From: Ferruginibacter sp.
Lineage (GTDB): Bacteria; Bacteroidota; Bacteroidia; Chitinophagales; Chitinophagaceae
Direction: 5' to 3'
NCBI GenBank assembly: GCA_019638485.1
Contig: JAHBTP010000003.1
Coordinates: forward strand, 248,001 to 312,000
DNA length: 64,000 nucleotides
Part shown: one piece after another, positions 54,975 to 64,000 of the stretch
Layout of the letters: each line of letters begins with the position of its first letter
How positions within the stretch are numbered: position 1 is the first letter of the stretch
Program-made: the position numbers and the translations under genes
Notes under the pieces: model-generated
Seen by the model: only the letters and a program-made list of their open reading frames with translations
Database searches by the model: none
Told to the model about the DNA's origin: nothing

Positions 54975-54982
54975 CAAATGTA
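54975..54982 (-). promoter_or_regulatory. -7 promoter box (TACATTTG) of gldK
   Basis: Minus-strand TACATTTG matches TAnnTTTG 25 nt before the gldK ATG, predicting a short leader of about 18 nt for the gldKLMN operon. Confidence 0.5.
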
Positions 54983-55095
54983 ATGATATTTCTGAATTTT
55001 TTTCATTTTCAAAAAGTTTCAGGAAACTTAATTTTCAAAAGAAAAATAAGCGCCTAACAAATAAAACGATTAAAAGGTAAAATTATTGTAAGTAA

Positions 55096-57144
55096 TCATC
55101 TAATCAAATGGTTTTTAACATAGGCTTCCAAGTCGAAAACAGAAAACATAGGCGGCTGACAAGCGTAATTTTTACAGACATGGATTGCATTAACATTTCT
55201 ATCTTTTCCCACTAATAACGGAAAATTTGCGGCACCAATATTACTTTGTATTACCTTATTGGGCAAATATATTTTCAAAACATCTGTCAAAAGATTGTTA
55301 AAGGCTTCGCCACTCACTACTATTTCCCATATCCCTAAAGTAATTGAAGTATGTATTGCAGCCCAACTCCCCATAGATGATGTATATTTTTGGATTGCCC
55401 GATCTACCTCTCTTAACATATTGACAGTCATTGATTTCCACGCTGGTATGTCATAAATTATACCCAGATAGTTTAGGTTATGGGCCATTATACTATTACC
55501 CGATGGCATAGCTCCATCCATCCATTCCTTTTTATGGAACAATAGGTTTGTTTCATCGGAATGTGCAAAATAAAAAAAGTTATCCCCATCATGAAAATGG
55601 TCTAACACATATTGTGTTAAGCGCCTTGCTTCGTGGAGGTATTCACTATCACCTGTAATTTCTTGAAGAGAGATTGCACTACGAATAAAAAAGGCATAAT
55701 CATCTAAATTTCCTTTAATCATAGCTTTCCCTTTATTACAAGTATGCCATAAACTTCCATCATTATTTATAAATGTGGATTTACAATATTTAAATAATTG
55801 TATTGCCGCTTCTTTAAATGCTGTTTTATTAAAGGCGGCGTAACAATCACAAAAAGAAGTAATCAGCATAGCATTCCATGCCAATAAAATTTTATCATCG
55901 GTGCGGGGTCTTATCCTGTTTTCTCGAACATTGAGCAGTTTTTGCTTTGCTGCATTTATTTTTTTACTCAAATTTTCTTTAGAAATATTATACCGCTTTG
56001 CAACTGCATCTTCATTTTCTTTTTTATTGAGAATATTTTTTCCCTCCCAATTACCGGCCTTTGTTACATCATAAACAGTACAAAAAATTGAAGTATCGTC
56101 TAATAATACTTTTTCAATTTCATCTTCTTCCCACACATAAAACTTTCCTTCCACTCCATCTGAATCTGCATCAAGCGCCGCATAAAAGCCACCGCTTTCA
56201 TCCTTCATTTCACGCAATAGAAAACGATAGGTCTCTTCTATTGTATCCTTATAAAGGGGATCCTGTTTTTCCAAATAGGCCTTTGCCATCAAACTTAACA
56301 GCAGCGCATTATCATAAAGCATTTTTTCAAAGTGAGGAATCAGCCATTTTTCATCGGTGCTATATCTGCAAAATCCACCACCCAATTGGTCATACATACC
56401 ACCTTCAATCATTGCCTTAAGTGAAAAATGGACATGAGCTACAGCATCAGGAATTTGAAGATGGTGCCCGGCCAACAACAACATGTCAAGGCATGCTGTT
56501 TGTGGAAATTTTGGCGCTGAACCAAAGCCACCAAAATCATAGTCTGCTTCTTCCATCAGGTTACTTACCATTTTCTTTACCTTTTGAACGGTAAAAATTT
56601 CTTCACTTTCATGTGTACGAAATCTTCCTGCAAAATCTTCACTGATGTGCCCGGTTAATTCGTTTGCCTGTTTAATAATTTCCTCGCGGTGGTCCTTCCA
56701 CGAAGTATGTATAGCCTTCAATACTTCTGTCCACGACATCCGATTATAAATCCGGCGAGGAGGGAAATAAGTGCCTCCAAAAAACGGTTTGAGATTGGGT
56801 GTTAAAAATACATTAAGTGGCCACCCCCCGCTTCCTGTCATCACCTGTACCGCTTCCATATAAATATTATCCAAATCGGGGCGCTCTTCTCTATCCACTT
56901 TAATACATACAAAATATTCATTCATAAACTGAGCCACTGTTTCATCTTCAAAACTTTCTCGCTCCATTACATGACACCAATGGCAAGATGAATATCCGAT
57001 ACTAAGTATTATAGGAAGTTGTTTTGTTTGGGCAATATTCAGTGCTTCTTCACCCCAGGGAAACCAGTTAACCGGATTATGCGCATGCTGTAATAAATAC
57101 GGGCTGGTTTCATTTATTAAATGATTAGAAAATTTTAAAGGCAT
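55096..57144 (-). CDS. YyaL-type thioredoxin-domain protein (DUF255)
   Basis: 682-aa cytoplasmic protein. The N-terminal ~160 residues are a DsbH/thioredoxin-like DUF255 domain with [25 protein letters not shown] (in part), the SCHWCHVME motif (CxxC) near residue 53 and [15 protein letters not shown] near 82. The remainder is an (alpha/alpha)6-barrel resembling N-acylglucosamine epimerase/cellobiose epimerase folds ([12 protein letters not shown] near 272; [12 protein letters not shown] near 423). Often annotated as a spermatogenesis-associated protein 20 homolog; function not established. A near-consensus -7 box (AATCTTTG) precedes it. Confidence 0.9.
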   Translation of the reverse strand: MPLKFSNHLINETSPYLLQHAHNPVNWFPWGEEALNIAQTKQLPIILSIGYSSCHWCHVMERESFEDETVAQFMNEYFVCIKVDREERPDLDNIYMEAVQVMTGSGGWPLNVFLTPNLKPFFGGTYFPPRRIYNRMSWTEVLKAIHTSWKDHREEIIKQANELTGHISEDFAGRFRTHESEEIFTVQKVKKMVSNLMEEADYDFGGFGSAPKFPQTACLDMLLLAGHHLQIPDAVAHVHFSLKAMIEGGMYDQLGGGFCRYSTDEKWLIPHFEKMLYDNALLLSLMAKAYLEKQDPLYKDTIEETYRFLLREMKDESGGFYAALDADSDGVEGKFYVWEEDEIEKVLLDDTSIFCTVYDVTKAGNWEGKNILNKKENEDAVAKRYNISKENLSKKINAAKQKLLNVRENRIRPRTDDKILLAWNAMLITSFCDCYAAFNKTAFKEAAIQLFKYCKSTFINNDGSLWHTCNKGKAMIKGNLDDYAFFIRSAISLQEITGDSEYLHEARRLTQYVLDHFHDGDNFFYFAHSDETNLLFHKKEWMDGAMPSGNSIMAHNLNYLGIIYDIPAWKSMTVNMLREVDRAIQKYTSSMGSWAAIHTSITLGIWEIVVSGEAFNNLLTDVLKIYLPNKVIQSNIGAANFPLLVGKDRNVNAIHVCKNYACQPPMFSVFDLEAYVKNHLIR

Positions 57145-57183
57145 AATGTTTTAATTATGCAAAGATTGAGCCACACACAGTGG

Positions 57184-57972
57184 CTACTTTTTATTCTCTA
57201 AAATAAAATGTTCAATAGCACTTACCATACTAGGCCTTTCCGGCACAGGTGCTTTAATGTCGAGTCGTAACCCGGCCTCCTCGGCTGATTTAAAAGTATT
57301 AGAACCGAATACGCCAATCATTACCCCGTTTTGTTTGTAATTGGGGAAATTTTCAAGAAGGCTTCTAACGCCACCGGGCGTAAACAAGCAAATCAAATCG
57401 TACTTTGTCTTTTCCATTACCGGTTTAATATCATTGCTGATAATTTCATATAAAACAGGAATGGCATATTCGCAATTATTCAATTTTAACCAGTTGGTAA
57501 TATCACTATCAAAATTGCTTGAACATGGATATAAAAACTTTTCATTGTCTTTATGTCTGCTAATTACATCAAAAAGACTTTTGTTTGTACCATCTGCGCC
57601 AAAGAAAACCTTCCGTTTCCGATACAAAATAAATTTTTGTAAATAAAGTGCAACGGCTTCTGTAATACAGAAATATTTTAATTCCTGAGAAACGGTAATT
57701 TTTAACTCATCACAAATCCGGAAGAAATGGTCAATAGCATTTCGGCTGGCGAAAATAACTGCAGTATAAGCTGAGAAATCAATTTTTTGCTTTCTAAAAT
57801 CTTTCCCTGAAACCGGTTCAACTATTATAAAAGGGAAAAAATCAACATGCAGCCCATATTTATCTGCCAAATCAAAAAAAGGCGACTTTGCACCCTCCGG
57901 CTTAGGCTGGGAAATCAGTACGTTTTTAATAGGTTTCGAGATGGTAGATTCTTTACCTGTTTTTTTGGCCAT
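57184..57972 (-). CDS. hemD: Uroporphyrinogen-III synthase
   Basis: 262-aa enzyme that cyclises hydroxymethylbilane with ring-D inversion in tetrapyrrole synthesis. HemD is poorly conserved in sequence, but two Rossmann-like halves are visible: KNVLISQPKPEGAKSPFFDLADKYGLHVDFFPFI (in part), YTAVIFASRNAIDHFF, and DLICLFTPGGVRSLLENFP followed by GVMIGVFGSNTFKSAEEAGL. ATG 57972 (MAKKTGKES) avoids overlap with the upstream gene; a TTG 20 codons earlier is less likely. The gene follows a DUF4271 gene, a common arrangement in Bacteroidota. Confidence 0.85.
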   Translation of the reverse strand: MAKKTGKESTISKPIKNVLISQPKPEGAKSPFFDLADKYGLHVDFFPFIIVEPVSGKDFRKQKIDFSAYTAVIFASRNAIDHFFRICDELKITVSQELKYFCITEAVALYLQKFILYRKRKVFFGADGTNKSLFDVISRHKDNEKFLYPCSSNFDSDITNWLKLNNCEYAIPVLYEIISNDIKPVMEKTKYDLICLFTPGGVRSLLENFPNYKQNGVMIGVFGSNTFKSAEEAGLRLDIKAPVPERPSMVSAIEHFILENKK

Positions 57973-58012
57973 ACTTATTAGCTCCAAATGAGTTGCAAAA
58001 TTACGAATTTTT

Positions 58013-58924
58013 CTACAATAATTCTGTTGCAAGTTTAAACAAGATGAGAAGCGGAATTATTTCCATTCCAATAATATATAATAAGAAGTGCCAGCGATTC
58101 ACCATCATACGAGGCTGTAAATTAGCATACGCCCTGAAGAACCTAACTAGAAAAATTAATAATATAACGATACAGGCGAGTATCAATGTAGCATGAGAAA
58201 GCCTTTCACGGGCGAAACTCATTACAAAGCTCAGTGGCAGTAGTACAATCCCCAATACCTTGTTTACTAAAAAAATAATAAAAATATAGCTCTCTGCTTC
58301 CCGCATATATCCGGTTACCCAGCCGGTGAATTTGAGCATTACAAATTTTCCAATATAGATAACAGCCAAAACAGAAGCTAAGACCAACAATAGTTTATAA
58401 TCATTTTGCGGTGGTCTGAAATTTTCAAATTTTAGAAATTGATAAAAGAAAAAACTCAATGATAAAAGGAAGAAAATATTAAACAAGAGCGAGGTAAGTT
58501 TGGCCTGTAACAATTGATCAGTTAGCTGACCTTGCTGAAGTGAGGTATTAAAGAATACCCTGAAAAGATTTTTAAAATATCGGGGATAGGCAGCCTTTAA
58601 TACACCCAAAAAGGCAAAAAGAAACAACATAAAATAAAAATCAAATTCTACCCTTTGATAAGTACGTTGTTCTGCCGGATATGAAACAGGCTGGCTTCGG
58701 AAATTAATCAGGGTATTCTTTGCTAAAATATGTGTAAGGTCAGATTGTTTTTCCTTACCAAATACGGTATCAGCAATAGTGGATGAGTCCAAATCTCCTT
58801 GGGTGGAAATAATAGAATCAGCAGGTAATACATTTATGGTAGTATCTAATGATTGAGCAGGCAATATAATAATACTGCCAAGTGTAAAAATCAACAAAAG
58901 AGAAAAGTGCAATAATAATTTCAC
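58013..58924 (-). CDS. DUF4271 integral membrane protein
   Basis: 303-aa inner-membrane protein with an N-terminal signal-like segment (GTG start; MKLLLHFSLLLIFTLGSIIILPAQ in part) and about seven membrane helices in the C-terminal two-thirds (FMLFLFAFLGVLKAAYP; LLFNIFFLLSLSFFFYQFL; LLLVLASVLAVIYIGKFV). DUF4271 proteins are found next to hemD in Bacteroidota; role unknown. The GTG start shares a base with the TAG stop of the barrel protein gene, so translation is coupled. Confidence 0.85.
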   Translation of the reverse strand: MKLLLHFSLLLIFTLGSIIILPAQSLDTTINVLPADSIISTQGDLDSSTIADTVFGKEKQSDLTHILAKNTLINFRSQPVSYPAEQRTYQRVEFDFYFMLFLFAFLGVLKAAYPRYFKNLFRVFFNTSLQQGQLTDQLLQAKLTSLLFNIFFLLSLSFFFYQFLKFENFRPPQNDYKLLLVLASVLAVIYIGKFVMLKFTGWVTGYMREAESYIFIIFLVNKVLGIVLLPLSFVMSFARERLSHATLILACIVILLIFLVRFFRAYANLQPRMMVNRWHFLLYIIGMEIIPLLILFKLATELL

Positions 58925-60726
58925 TAAAAAAAATTAGAATATCCAAAATGTAATTTAGACCCTTCACGTAAACTGAACGGCACATCATTTCGTTTTCCCA
59001 CAGCATAGCTCACATTTACCAAACCAAGTTTTGTTTCCAAAAGCAATCCTAAGCCTCCACTGATAAATTGATTATTTACATTCACTACCTTGTTGGCTGT
59101 CCATCCTGCATCTGAAAACAAAAATAGATAAGAATTCATACCTGTAAGCAAACGGAACTCAATAGAATTCACTAAAAAGCGATCAGTAAAAATACTTTCC
59201 TCATCAAAACCTCTCATCAAATTAAATCCACCTATTTGAAAAATATCATTTCTGAAAATATGTTTACTTAAATACAAGCCCGATGTAATACCCCATTTCA
59301 ATGTAGTTTGCTTTCCAATAGGAAAATAATGAGCAGCGTGCAATTGTGCCCGAAGTTGATAGCTCTTTCCTTTAACCGAATCATACAAAGCGTTGTAATC
59401 AAACGTGGGGTCTTTAATGGAAAGAATATCAGAATTGGGCAATACCTTTTTAATTCCTATGGTTGTTTGCACGCCTCCCTCCCACCCTTTGCGCGGATTA
59501 AACTTATAATCTGTTTTTGAAAAATCATATTGAATGCCCACATTCACTGCACTTACATCCATGATATCCGGTAGTTTCCTTTGCTGTATTACTTTTAAGG
59601 TATCTACTGCGCCAACCAATAATCCGGTTTTTTGCCATTGCATGATAAGCTTGCCGGTTTTAGCCGCAGAGGAAATATACACCAACCCTGCCTGGCCATT
59701 AATTTGTAAATAATTAGCTTCCTTCTTATATAGATTGAAGGAGAGGTCAATACCAAAACGGGATTGTAAAACATAAGGAATCCGAAAGCCTAAATTAAGC
59801 CTTGGAGAATTCCTTTGCAATTGTTGCCATTTTAATAAAATATTTTCTCCTCTACCCAATAAATTTTTCAAGTCTAACATAACATCACCGGTAAGCATTA
59901 GTTTTCCTTCACGCTTTGAATCAGGCAGAACACCAATTAAAAAACTGGTTTGGCTACTGCGTTTATTATTTACATATACATTCAAAATAGCTCCGGAACC
60001 TAACATCGTTACATCAGTAGGTTGAACAATTGCAAGAAATGGAAGCTCATTTAATTTTTTATCTACCTGTTCTATTTTCGCTTGATTATATGGGCTTCCA
60101 TTAGGGACTTCGAGATAGCGTTGTAAAAAAGCAGGGTGAATATTAGCCTTTCCCTGAACTCGAATACTATCTATTGGATAAAGCAACGATTTGTTCACTT
60201 TCAATTGTGCCGACATGGTTTCATTATTCATTACAATACTATCCAGATAAACCTGTGCAAACGGATACCCATTATTTGCATAATAGGTTAATAATTTATT
60301 TTGCATTTGTAGCAATCGTGGGGCTGAAAGGGATTTATTTTCCCATTGCTTTTCTTTAAACCCAATTTCAAAAAGTGCTTTATCATCAATATCCACTGGG
60401 GTAAGCGTCAATAATTTATATTGTTTACCTGCATAAACCATGGCATGCATCACTGAATCTTTCACCCAAACACTATCTACCGATGCCAAAGGATATCCAA
60501 GAATTTGTAATTGAGTAGGGATACCATAAATATATTGCTCAGTAGCATTTTTATCAGCAAAGCTCGATATCCATTTCCATGAAGCAGGTAAAGTATCTTT
60601 GTGAAATGGATGTACCTGGAGATAACGAATCGCAAGCGTATCCTGTGCCATTACGTTATCCGTATTAAATATCGGATTGAGCCATAATAAGAAAAGAATT
60701 ACACATCGGATAGTTTGGCGATTCAT
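58924..60726 (-). CDS. BamA/TamA-like outer-membrane protein with POTRA domains
   Basis: 600-aa exported protein, start at the ATG giving signal peptide MNRQTIRCVILFLLWLNPIFNTDNVMAQ (in part); a start 33 codons upstream would run into the divergent hemW region. Residues ~150-270 contain POTRA-like elements (YPIDSIRVQGKANIHPAFLQRYLEVPNG in part; YNQAKIEQVDKKLNELPF). The C-terminal ~320 residues are an Omp85-type barrel (GDVMLDLKNLLGRGENILLKWQQ; QIGGFNLMRGFDEESIF; FSDAGWTANKVV), ending in YSNFF with terminal aromatics. One POTRA region is fewer than BamA has, so a TamA-like or specialised assembly factor is likely. Confidence 0.85.
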   Translation of the reverse strand: MNRQTIRCVILFLLWLNPIFNTDNVMAQDTLAIRYLQVHPFHKDTLPASWKWISSFADKNATEQYIYGIPTQLQILGYPLASVDSVWVKDSVMHAMVYAGKQYKLLTLTPVDIDDKALFEIGFKEKQWENKSLSAPRLLQMQNKLLTYYANNGYPFAQVYLDSIVMNNETMSAQLKVNKSLLYPIDSIRVQGKANIHPAFLQRYLEVPNGSPYNQAKIEQVDKKLNELPFLAIVQPTDVTMLGSGAILNVYVNNKRSSQTSFLIGVLPDSKREGKLMLTGDVMLDLKNLLGRGENILLKWQQLQRNSPRLNLGFRIPYVLQSRFGIDLSFNLYKKEANYLQINGQAGLVYISSAAKTGKLIMQWQKTGLLVGAVDTLKVIQQRKLPDIMDVSAVNVGIQYDFSKTDYKFNPRKGWEGGVQTTIGIKKVLPNSDILSIKDPTFDYNALYDSVKGKSYQLRAQLHAAHYFPIGKQTTLKWGITSGLYLSKHIFRNDIFQIGGFNLMRGFDEESIFTDRFLVNSIEFRLLTGMNSYLFLFSDAGWTANKVVNVNNQFISGGLGLLLETKLGLVNVSYAVGKRNDVPFSLREGSKLHFGYSNFF

Positions 60727-60762
60727 GCAGGTGCAACAGATATTAAAATGTAAAACTACAAT

Positions 60763-61893
60763 TTGACAGGCATTTATATTCATATTCCCTTTTGCAGAAA
60801 AGCGTGCCATTACTGCAACTTCCATTTTTCAACCTCCTTGAAATTAAAAGACGAGGTTTTAACTGCTATTGAAAAGGAAATTAAGCAGCCTCAGCATTTT
60901 ATTGATGCAAGCAACCCTGTGTCAACCATATATTTTGGCGGCGGTACACCGAGTTATATAGAGCCTAAATATATTGAAGGTTTGTTAAAAACAATATATT
61001 CCACATTTGATATTATACCCGGCGCTGAAATAACCTTAGAAGCCAACCCGGATGATATTACACCGGCTACATTACAAGCATGGAAAAATTCCGGTATCAA
61101 TCGGTTAAGTGTAGGAATTCAATCTTTTAATGATGCAGAGTTAACATGGATGGGTAGAACCCACACTGCCAAACATGCAATAGCCTGTTTAAAATGGATT
61201 AACGATGCCGGTTTTAAGAATTTTTCGACAGATTTAATTTTTGGTTCACCCTTATTATCAGACGAAGATTTATTAAAGCATCTGCATATTTTATTAGATG
61301 CGCGCGTTCCTCATTTATCTTGTTATGCACTTACTGTAGAAGCCAAAACCGCATTGGCTGCCCAAATAAAAAAGAACACATCAAAAGATGTGGATGCTGA
61401 AACTCAATCCAAACAATTTTTGATGGTAATGAATTTCCTTGAATCTGCCGGATATGAACATTATGAAATTAGCAATTTTGCAATACCGGGTATGCAAAGT
61501 AAACATAACAGCAGCTATTGGGAAGGAAAGCCATATTGGGGTTTTGGTCCTGCAGCGCATAGTTTTAACGGACGCACCGAGCGCAGATGGAACATAGCCA
61601 ATAATGCTATGTATGTTAAGCAGATTAATAACCATCAACCGGTATTTACTTCAGAATTACTCACCCCGGCCGATCAATGGAATGAAATGATAATGATATC
61701 TCTCAGAACCTCCACAGGAGTAAACCTAACGGAAATGGGTAAACGCTTTGGAACAGATAAACTGGAGTCGTTTAAAAGCAACTGCACTGTTTATTTCAAT
61801 CGGGGGTATATGGAAACCGACAATAAGTATATACGCCTTACCAAAGAAGGGAAATTATTTGCAGATGGTATTGCTGCTGATTTATTTATCTAA
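60763..61893 (+). CDS. hemW: Radical SAM haem chaperone HemW
   Basis: 376-aa radical-SAM protein related to coproporphyrinogen dehydrogenase that delivers haem to membrane proteins. The radical SAM cluster motif is CRKACHYC (CxxxCxxC) near residues 11-18. Also seen: YFGGGTPSYIEP near 55, LEANPDDITPATLQAWKNSGINRLSVGIQSF (in part) near 97, and the C-terminal HemW domain (GFGPAAHSFNGRTERRWN). The start codon is TTG: the only in-frame start that yields the family N-terminus (MTGIYIHIPFC). It ends overlapping gpsA by 4 nt on the other strand. Confidence 0.93.
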   Translation: MTGIYIHIPFCRKACHYCNFHFSTSLKLKDEVLTAIEKEIKQPQHFIDASNPVSTIYFGGGTPSYIEPKYIEGLLKTIYSTFDIIPGAEITLEANPDDITPATLQAWKNSGINRLSVGIQSFNDAELTWMGRTHTAKHAIACLKWINDAGFKNFSTDLIFGSPLLSDEDLLKHLHILLDARVPHLSCYALTVEAKTALAAQIKKNTSKDVDAETQSKQFLMVMNFLESAGYEHYEISNFAIPGMQSKHNSSYWEGKPYWGFGPAAHSFNGRTERRWNIANNAMYVKQINNHQPVFTSELLTPADQWNEMIMISLRTSTGVNLTEMGKRFGTDKLESFKSNCTVYFNRGYMETDNKYIRLTKEGKLFADGIAADLFI

Positions 61894-62927
61894 ACCAATA
61901 CAGATTCGATGTGCTTAAAGCCTTCTTCAGCAGGTAAATCTTTCCATAAGATTTGATAAATTGTTTCTGCAATAGGCATATCGGCACAAATTGTTTTATT
62001 CAGGAAATGAACTGATCTACTCGCATTGTAACCTTCTGCAACTTGACTCATCTCCAATTGAGCAGCTTTTACACCATATCCCTTTCCAATCATATTACCA
62101 AAGGTTCTGTTTCGACTATGCAATGAGTAACAGGTAACCAACAAATCGCCCAAATACACCGATGCTGCATAATTAGTATATTGATTGGCAATGGGAGGTT
62201 TGCTATGGTCAATATATCCTACTTCCGCGTTAAGGATACCTGCTTTACGCAACATACCGGCCATTTCATCTCCGCTATTGGCAATAAGTACACTCAAGAA
62301 ATTATCGCCATAATCTAAACCATGAGCGATACCTGCACCTACAGCATAAATATTTTTTAATACCGCAGCATACTGAACTCCATAAATATCTTTATTTATA
62401 ATAGTATTTAAATAGGTTGTTTTGAACAATGAAGCCATTTCAGTTGTAGCCTCTACATAAATACCCGAAAAAGTGAGATATGACAATTTTCCTGCAGCTA
62501 CTTCTTCTGCATGACACGGCCCCATCACAGTAAAATAATTTTCGATTGGAAAATTAAAATGAGTTTTCAAATATTCATTGAGTAATACATGCTGAGATGG
62601 TATTATTCCTTTTATTGCGGAAATCACTTTTTTCCCTTCAAAACAATCCAAAGGCAATGCTTGTAATACATCTTCAACAAATGCAGATGGAATGGCAATA
62701 ACAATGATATCTGATGCTTCAATTACATCAAGCGCTTGTGTACTCAATTTTAGCTGACTTACATTGAATCGTGCCCCGCTTAGATATTGCGGATTACGAC
62801 CGGTTTGCATCATTTTTTCAATAGCTGCTGCACTCCGATTCCACCAAGAAATAGTAAGCCCCCTATCTGTCATTAATTTTGCCAAAGCTGTTCCCCAGCT
62901 ACCGCTTCCCAAAATACCTATTTTCAT
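61890..62927 (-). CDS. gpsA: Glycerol-3-phosphate dehydrogenase [NAD(P)+]
   Basis: 345-aa enzyme making sn-glycerol-3-phosphate for phospholipids from dihydroxyacetone phosphate. Seen: N-terminal GILGSGSWGTALAKLM (GxGxxG NAD site) near residue 4, VISAIKGI near 100, GPCHAEEVA near 137, the catalytic Lys in AVLKNIYAVGAGIAHGLDYGDN (in part) near 188, and SRNRTFG near 270. Length is normal. Convergent with hemW, 4-bp stop overlap; 42 nt after rnc on its strand, possibly co-transcribed. Confidence 0.95.
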   Translation of the reverse strand: MKIGILGSGSWGTALAKLMTDRGLTISWWNRSAAAIEKMMQTGRNPQYLSGARFNVSQLKLSTQALDVIEASDIIVIAIPSAFVEDVLQALPLDCFEGKKVISAIKGIIPSQHVLLNEYLKTHFNFPIENYFTVMGPCHAEEVAAGKLSYLTFSGIYVEATTEMASLFKTTYLNTIINKDIYGVQYAAVLKNIYAVGAGIAHGLDYGDNFLSVLIANSGDEMAGMLRKAGILNAEVGYIDHSKPPIANQYTNYAASVYLGDLLVTCYSLHSRNRTFGNMIGKGYGVKAAQLEMSQVAEGYNASRSVHFLNKTICADMPIAETIYQILWKDLPAEEGFKHIESVLV

Positions 62928-62969
62928 ATCCGGTGCGTTTAAGTAATTAAACTAACAGTGCTGAATACA

Positions 62970-63677
62970 CTAAATTCCTAATTTCTCTACCGCTAATTGT
63001 GCAGCTATTTGGCTGGCATCTTTCTTGTTATATCCCTTTCCTTCAGAAACAAGTTCTCCATCCACTGTAGCTCCTATAGTAAATAATCGTCTGCCACCTT
63101 CCAATTTTTCTTCTAATATTTCAAACTCCAGCGCCTTACCATTTTTATTTGCCCAACCATATAGTTTATTTTTCACATTAATATCTACGGACTCCAATTC
63201 ATCAGTGATAAGGTAAGGAAGGATTATCCTTTTCTCCACCCACTTTACTGTTTTGTCATACCCACGATCCAAATAAACCGCGCCCACAATAGCCTCTAAT
63301 GTATTTCCAAAAATTTGCGAAACCTTAAGCCCGTTATCAAATTTATTATAAATGGTAATTTTCTTTAAACCCATTTTAACTGCAATTTCATTCAACTTAT
63401 GCCTGTTAACCATTTTACTTCTCATCTCCGTTAAAAACCCTTCCCCCTTATAAGGATATATTCTAAACAGGTAATGAGCAATTACTGAACTCAATACCGC
63501 ATCACCCAAATACTCTAACCGCTCATTATTTTCTTCCGGGCCTTCGCGCATTGACCGATGGCTTAATGCCGCCTGGTAAATACCAATATCACCCGGAGTA
63601 AATCCTAATACATTACTCAGTTGACTTCTAAAGGTTGATTTATCTGAAGAACCTTCAAAAATTTTTTGAAAAAATAT
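62970..63677 (-). CDS. rnc: Ribonuclease III; no canonical start codon
   Basis: Endonuclease that cuts double-stranded RNA in rRNA and mRNA maturation. The signature ERLEYLGDAVLSSVIAHYLF (with catalytic acids), NTLEAIVGAVYLDRGYD and a C-terminal dsRNA-binding domain (NKNGKALEFEILEEKLEGGRR ... GKGYNKKDASQIAAQLAV) are intact. The conserved N-terminus extends upstream of the first ATG (63551) by at least 42 codons: FFQKIFEGSSDKSTFRSQL, GFTPGDIGIYQAALSHRS. In that stretch, back to a TAG stop at about 63732, there is no ATG, GTG or TTG. I mark ATA at 63677 (IFFQKIFE, resembling the usual start of family members) as the likely start; ATT or ATC just upstream are alternatives. The first ATG would delete half of the first catalytic helix bundle. 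fabF lies upstream, the usual order. Confidence 0.85.
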   Translation of the reverse strand: MFFQKIFEGSSDKSTFRSQLSNVLGFTPGDIGIYQAALSHRSMREGPEENNERLEYLGDAVLSSVIAHYLFRIYPYKGEGFLTEMRSKMVNRHKLNEIAVKMGLKKITIYNKFDNGLKVSQIFGNTLEAIVGAVYLDRGYDKTVKWVEKRIILPYLITDELESVDINVKNKLYGWANKNGKALEFEILEEKLEGGRRLFTIGATVDGELVSEGKGYNKKDASQIAAQLAVEKLGI

Positions 63678-63770
63678 CTTAGCGTTGATAATAATAAGTT
63701 TGCCCGAAATTAAGCAATTGAGGAAAACCTAGAGCAAATAAAATGAAAGTAAGATGGAGTTATGTAAGAA

Positions 63771-64000
63771 TCAGGCAGAATATTTTTTCAATATCACTGA
63801 TGCATTGTGTCCGCCAAATCCGAAGGTGTTACTCAATGCCGCATTAACTGTTTTATGTTGTGCTTTATTAAAAGTAAAATTTAATTTGGGGTCTAATTCG
63901 GGGTCGTCAACAAAATGATTGATGGTAGGAGGAATAATATTCTTGGTTACCGCTAAAATACAAGATAACGCTTCAAGCGCTCCTGCGGCGCCCAGACAAT
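63771..64000 (-). CDS. fabF: Beta-ketoacyl-ACP synthase II, 3' end
   Basis: C-terminal ~76 codons of a condensing enzyme of fatty-acid elongation, reading off the right edge. The residues CLGAAGALEALSCILAVTKNIIPPTIN (in part; the LGAAGA-EA and PPTIN motifs near the second catalytic His region) and NTFGFGGHNASVILKKY (GFGGHN, typical FabF ending) identify it. It precedes rnc by 93 nt, the standard fabF-rnc order in this phylum. The acyl carrier protein gene would lie beyond the window. Confidence 0.93.
   Translation of the reverse strand, partial: CLGAAGALEALSCILAVTKNIIPPTINHFVDDPELDPKLNFTFNKAQHKTVNAALSNTFGFGGHNASVILKKYSA

Noticed and set aside
54950..55012. Start of gldK at 55012
   Set aside because: The -7 box at 54975-54982 lies downstream of it, and the lipobox signal peptide begins at 54949.
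1..64000. CRISPR arrays, tRNA or rRNA genes, riboswitches, prophage
   Set aside because: I saw no regularly spaced repeats, no tRNA-like cloverleaf in any gap, no long untranslated leader with riboswitch-like conserved blocks, and no phage structural genes. Gaps are mostly under 200 nt.

Overview
The window is AT-rich, densely packed chromosomal DNA from a member of the Bacteroidota, most likely a Chitinophagales- or Sphingobacteriales-type organism. The evidence is a near-complete gliding/type IX secretion gene set (gldF, gldG, gldB, gldK-L-M-N), five or more large exported proteins with C-terminal type IX sorting domains, a fused MurF-alanine racemase, DUF4271 next to hemD, and -7 promoter boxes of the Bacteroidota type (TAnnTTTG). 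I found no rRNA, tRNA, CRISPR array, transposase or phage gene. The low GC, short gaps and many convergent genes that abut or overlap fit a free-living gliding bacterium.

Layout. 1-411: 5' part of a polysaccharide deacetylase gene. 546-4776: gltX, a stand-alone B12-binding mutase subunit, an enoyl-CoA hydratase and fumC. 4841-11514: an exported PQQ-type sugar dehydrogenase and two tandem paralogous exported adhesin-like proteins. 11529-18153 (minus): an operon gldF-gldG-terC-murF/alr-lspA. 18418-25801: a rearranged region. It holds a DUF4838-like glycosidase-type gene, two exported-protein genes of different composition, an exact 739-bp second copy of the glycosidase gene's 3' end fused in frame to a fragment of a diverged paralog, and pieces of a broken iscA/hesB gene at both edges. 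25916-34089: cysteine desulfurase, methylmalonyl-CoA epimerase, a metallo-beta-lactamase-fold hydrolase, a giant propeller/barrel protein, a class III aminotransferase, a gamma-carbonic anhydrase and two small proteins. 34149-38895 (minus): moxR-DUF58-BatD-like-batA followed by rsgA. 39026-50085: nadE, gldB, apaG, SUI1/YciH, nadC, gpmI, a haem-binding protein, an ECF sigma factor with a membrane/barrel partner, a lipoprotein and uvrC. 50173-54949 (minus): the gldKLMN secretion core. 55096-64000: a YyaL-like thioredoxin protein, hemD, DUF4271, a BamA/TamA-like protein, hemW, gpsA, rnc and the end of fabF.

How the genes fit together. GldKLMN forms the type IX translocon ring and motor, GldB is an associated lipoprotein, and GldFG are ABC-transporter parts needed for gliding in flavobacteria. 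The exported dehydrogenase and adhesin-like proteins look like cargo of that machine. Mutase subunit and epimerase belong to methylmalonyl-CoA metabolism; nadE and nadC to NAD synthesis; hemD and hemW to haem; murF/alr and lspA to the envelope. The most unusual items are the iscA/glycosidase rearrangement, an rnc gene with no ATG, GTG or TTG before its conserved N-terminus, and several genes whose -7 box lies only 4-5 nt before the ATG, which predicts leaderless mRNAs.
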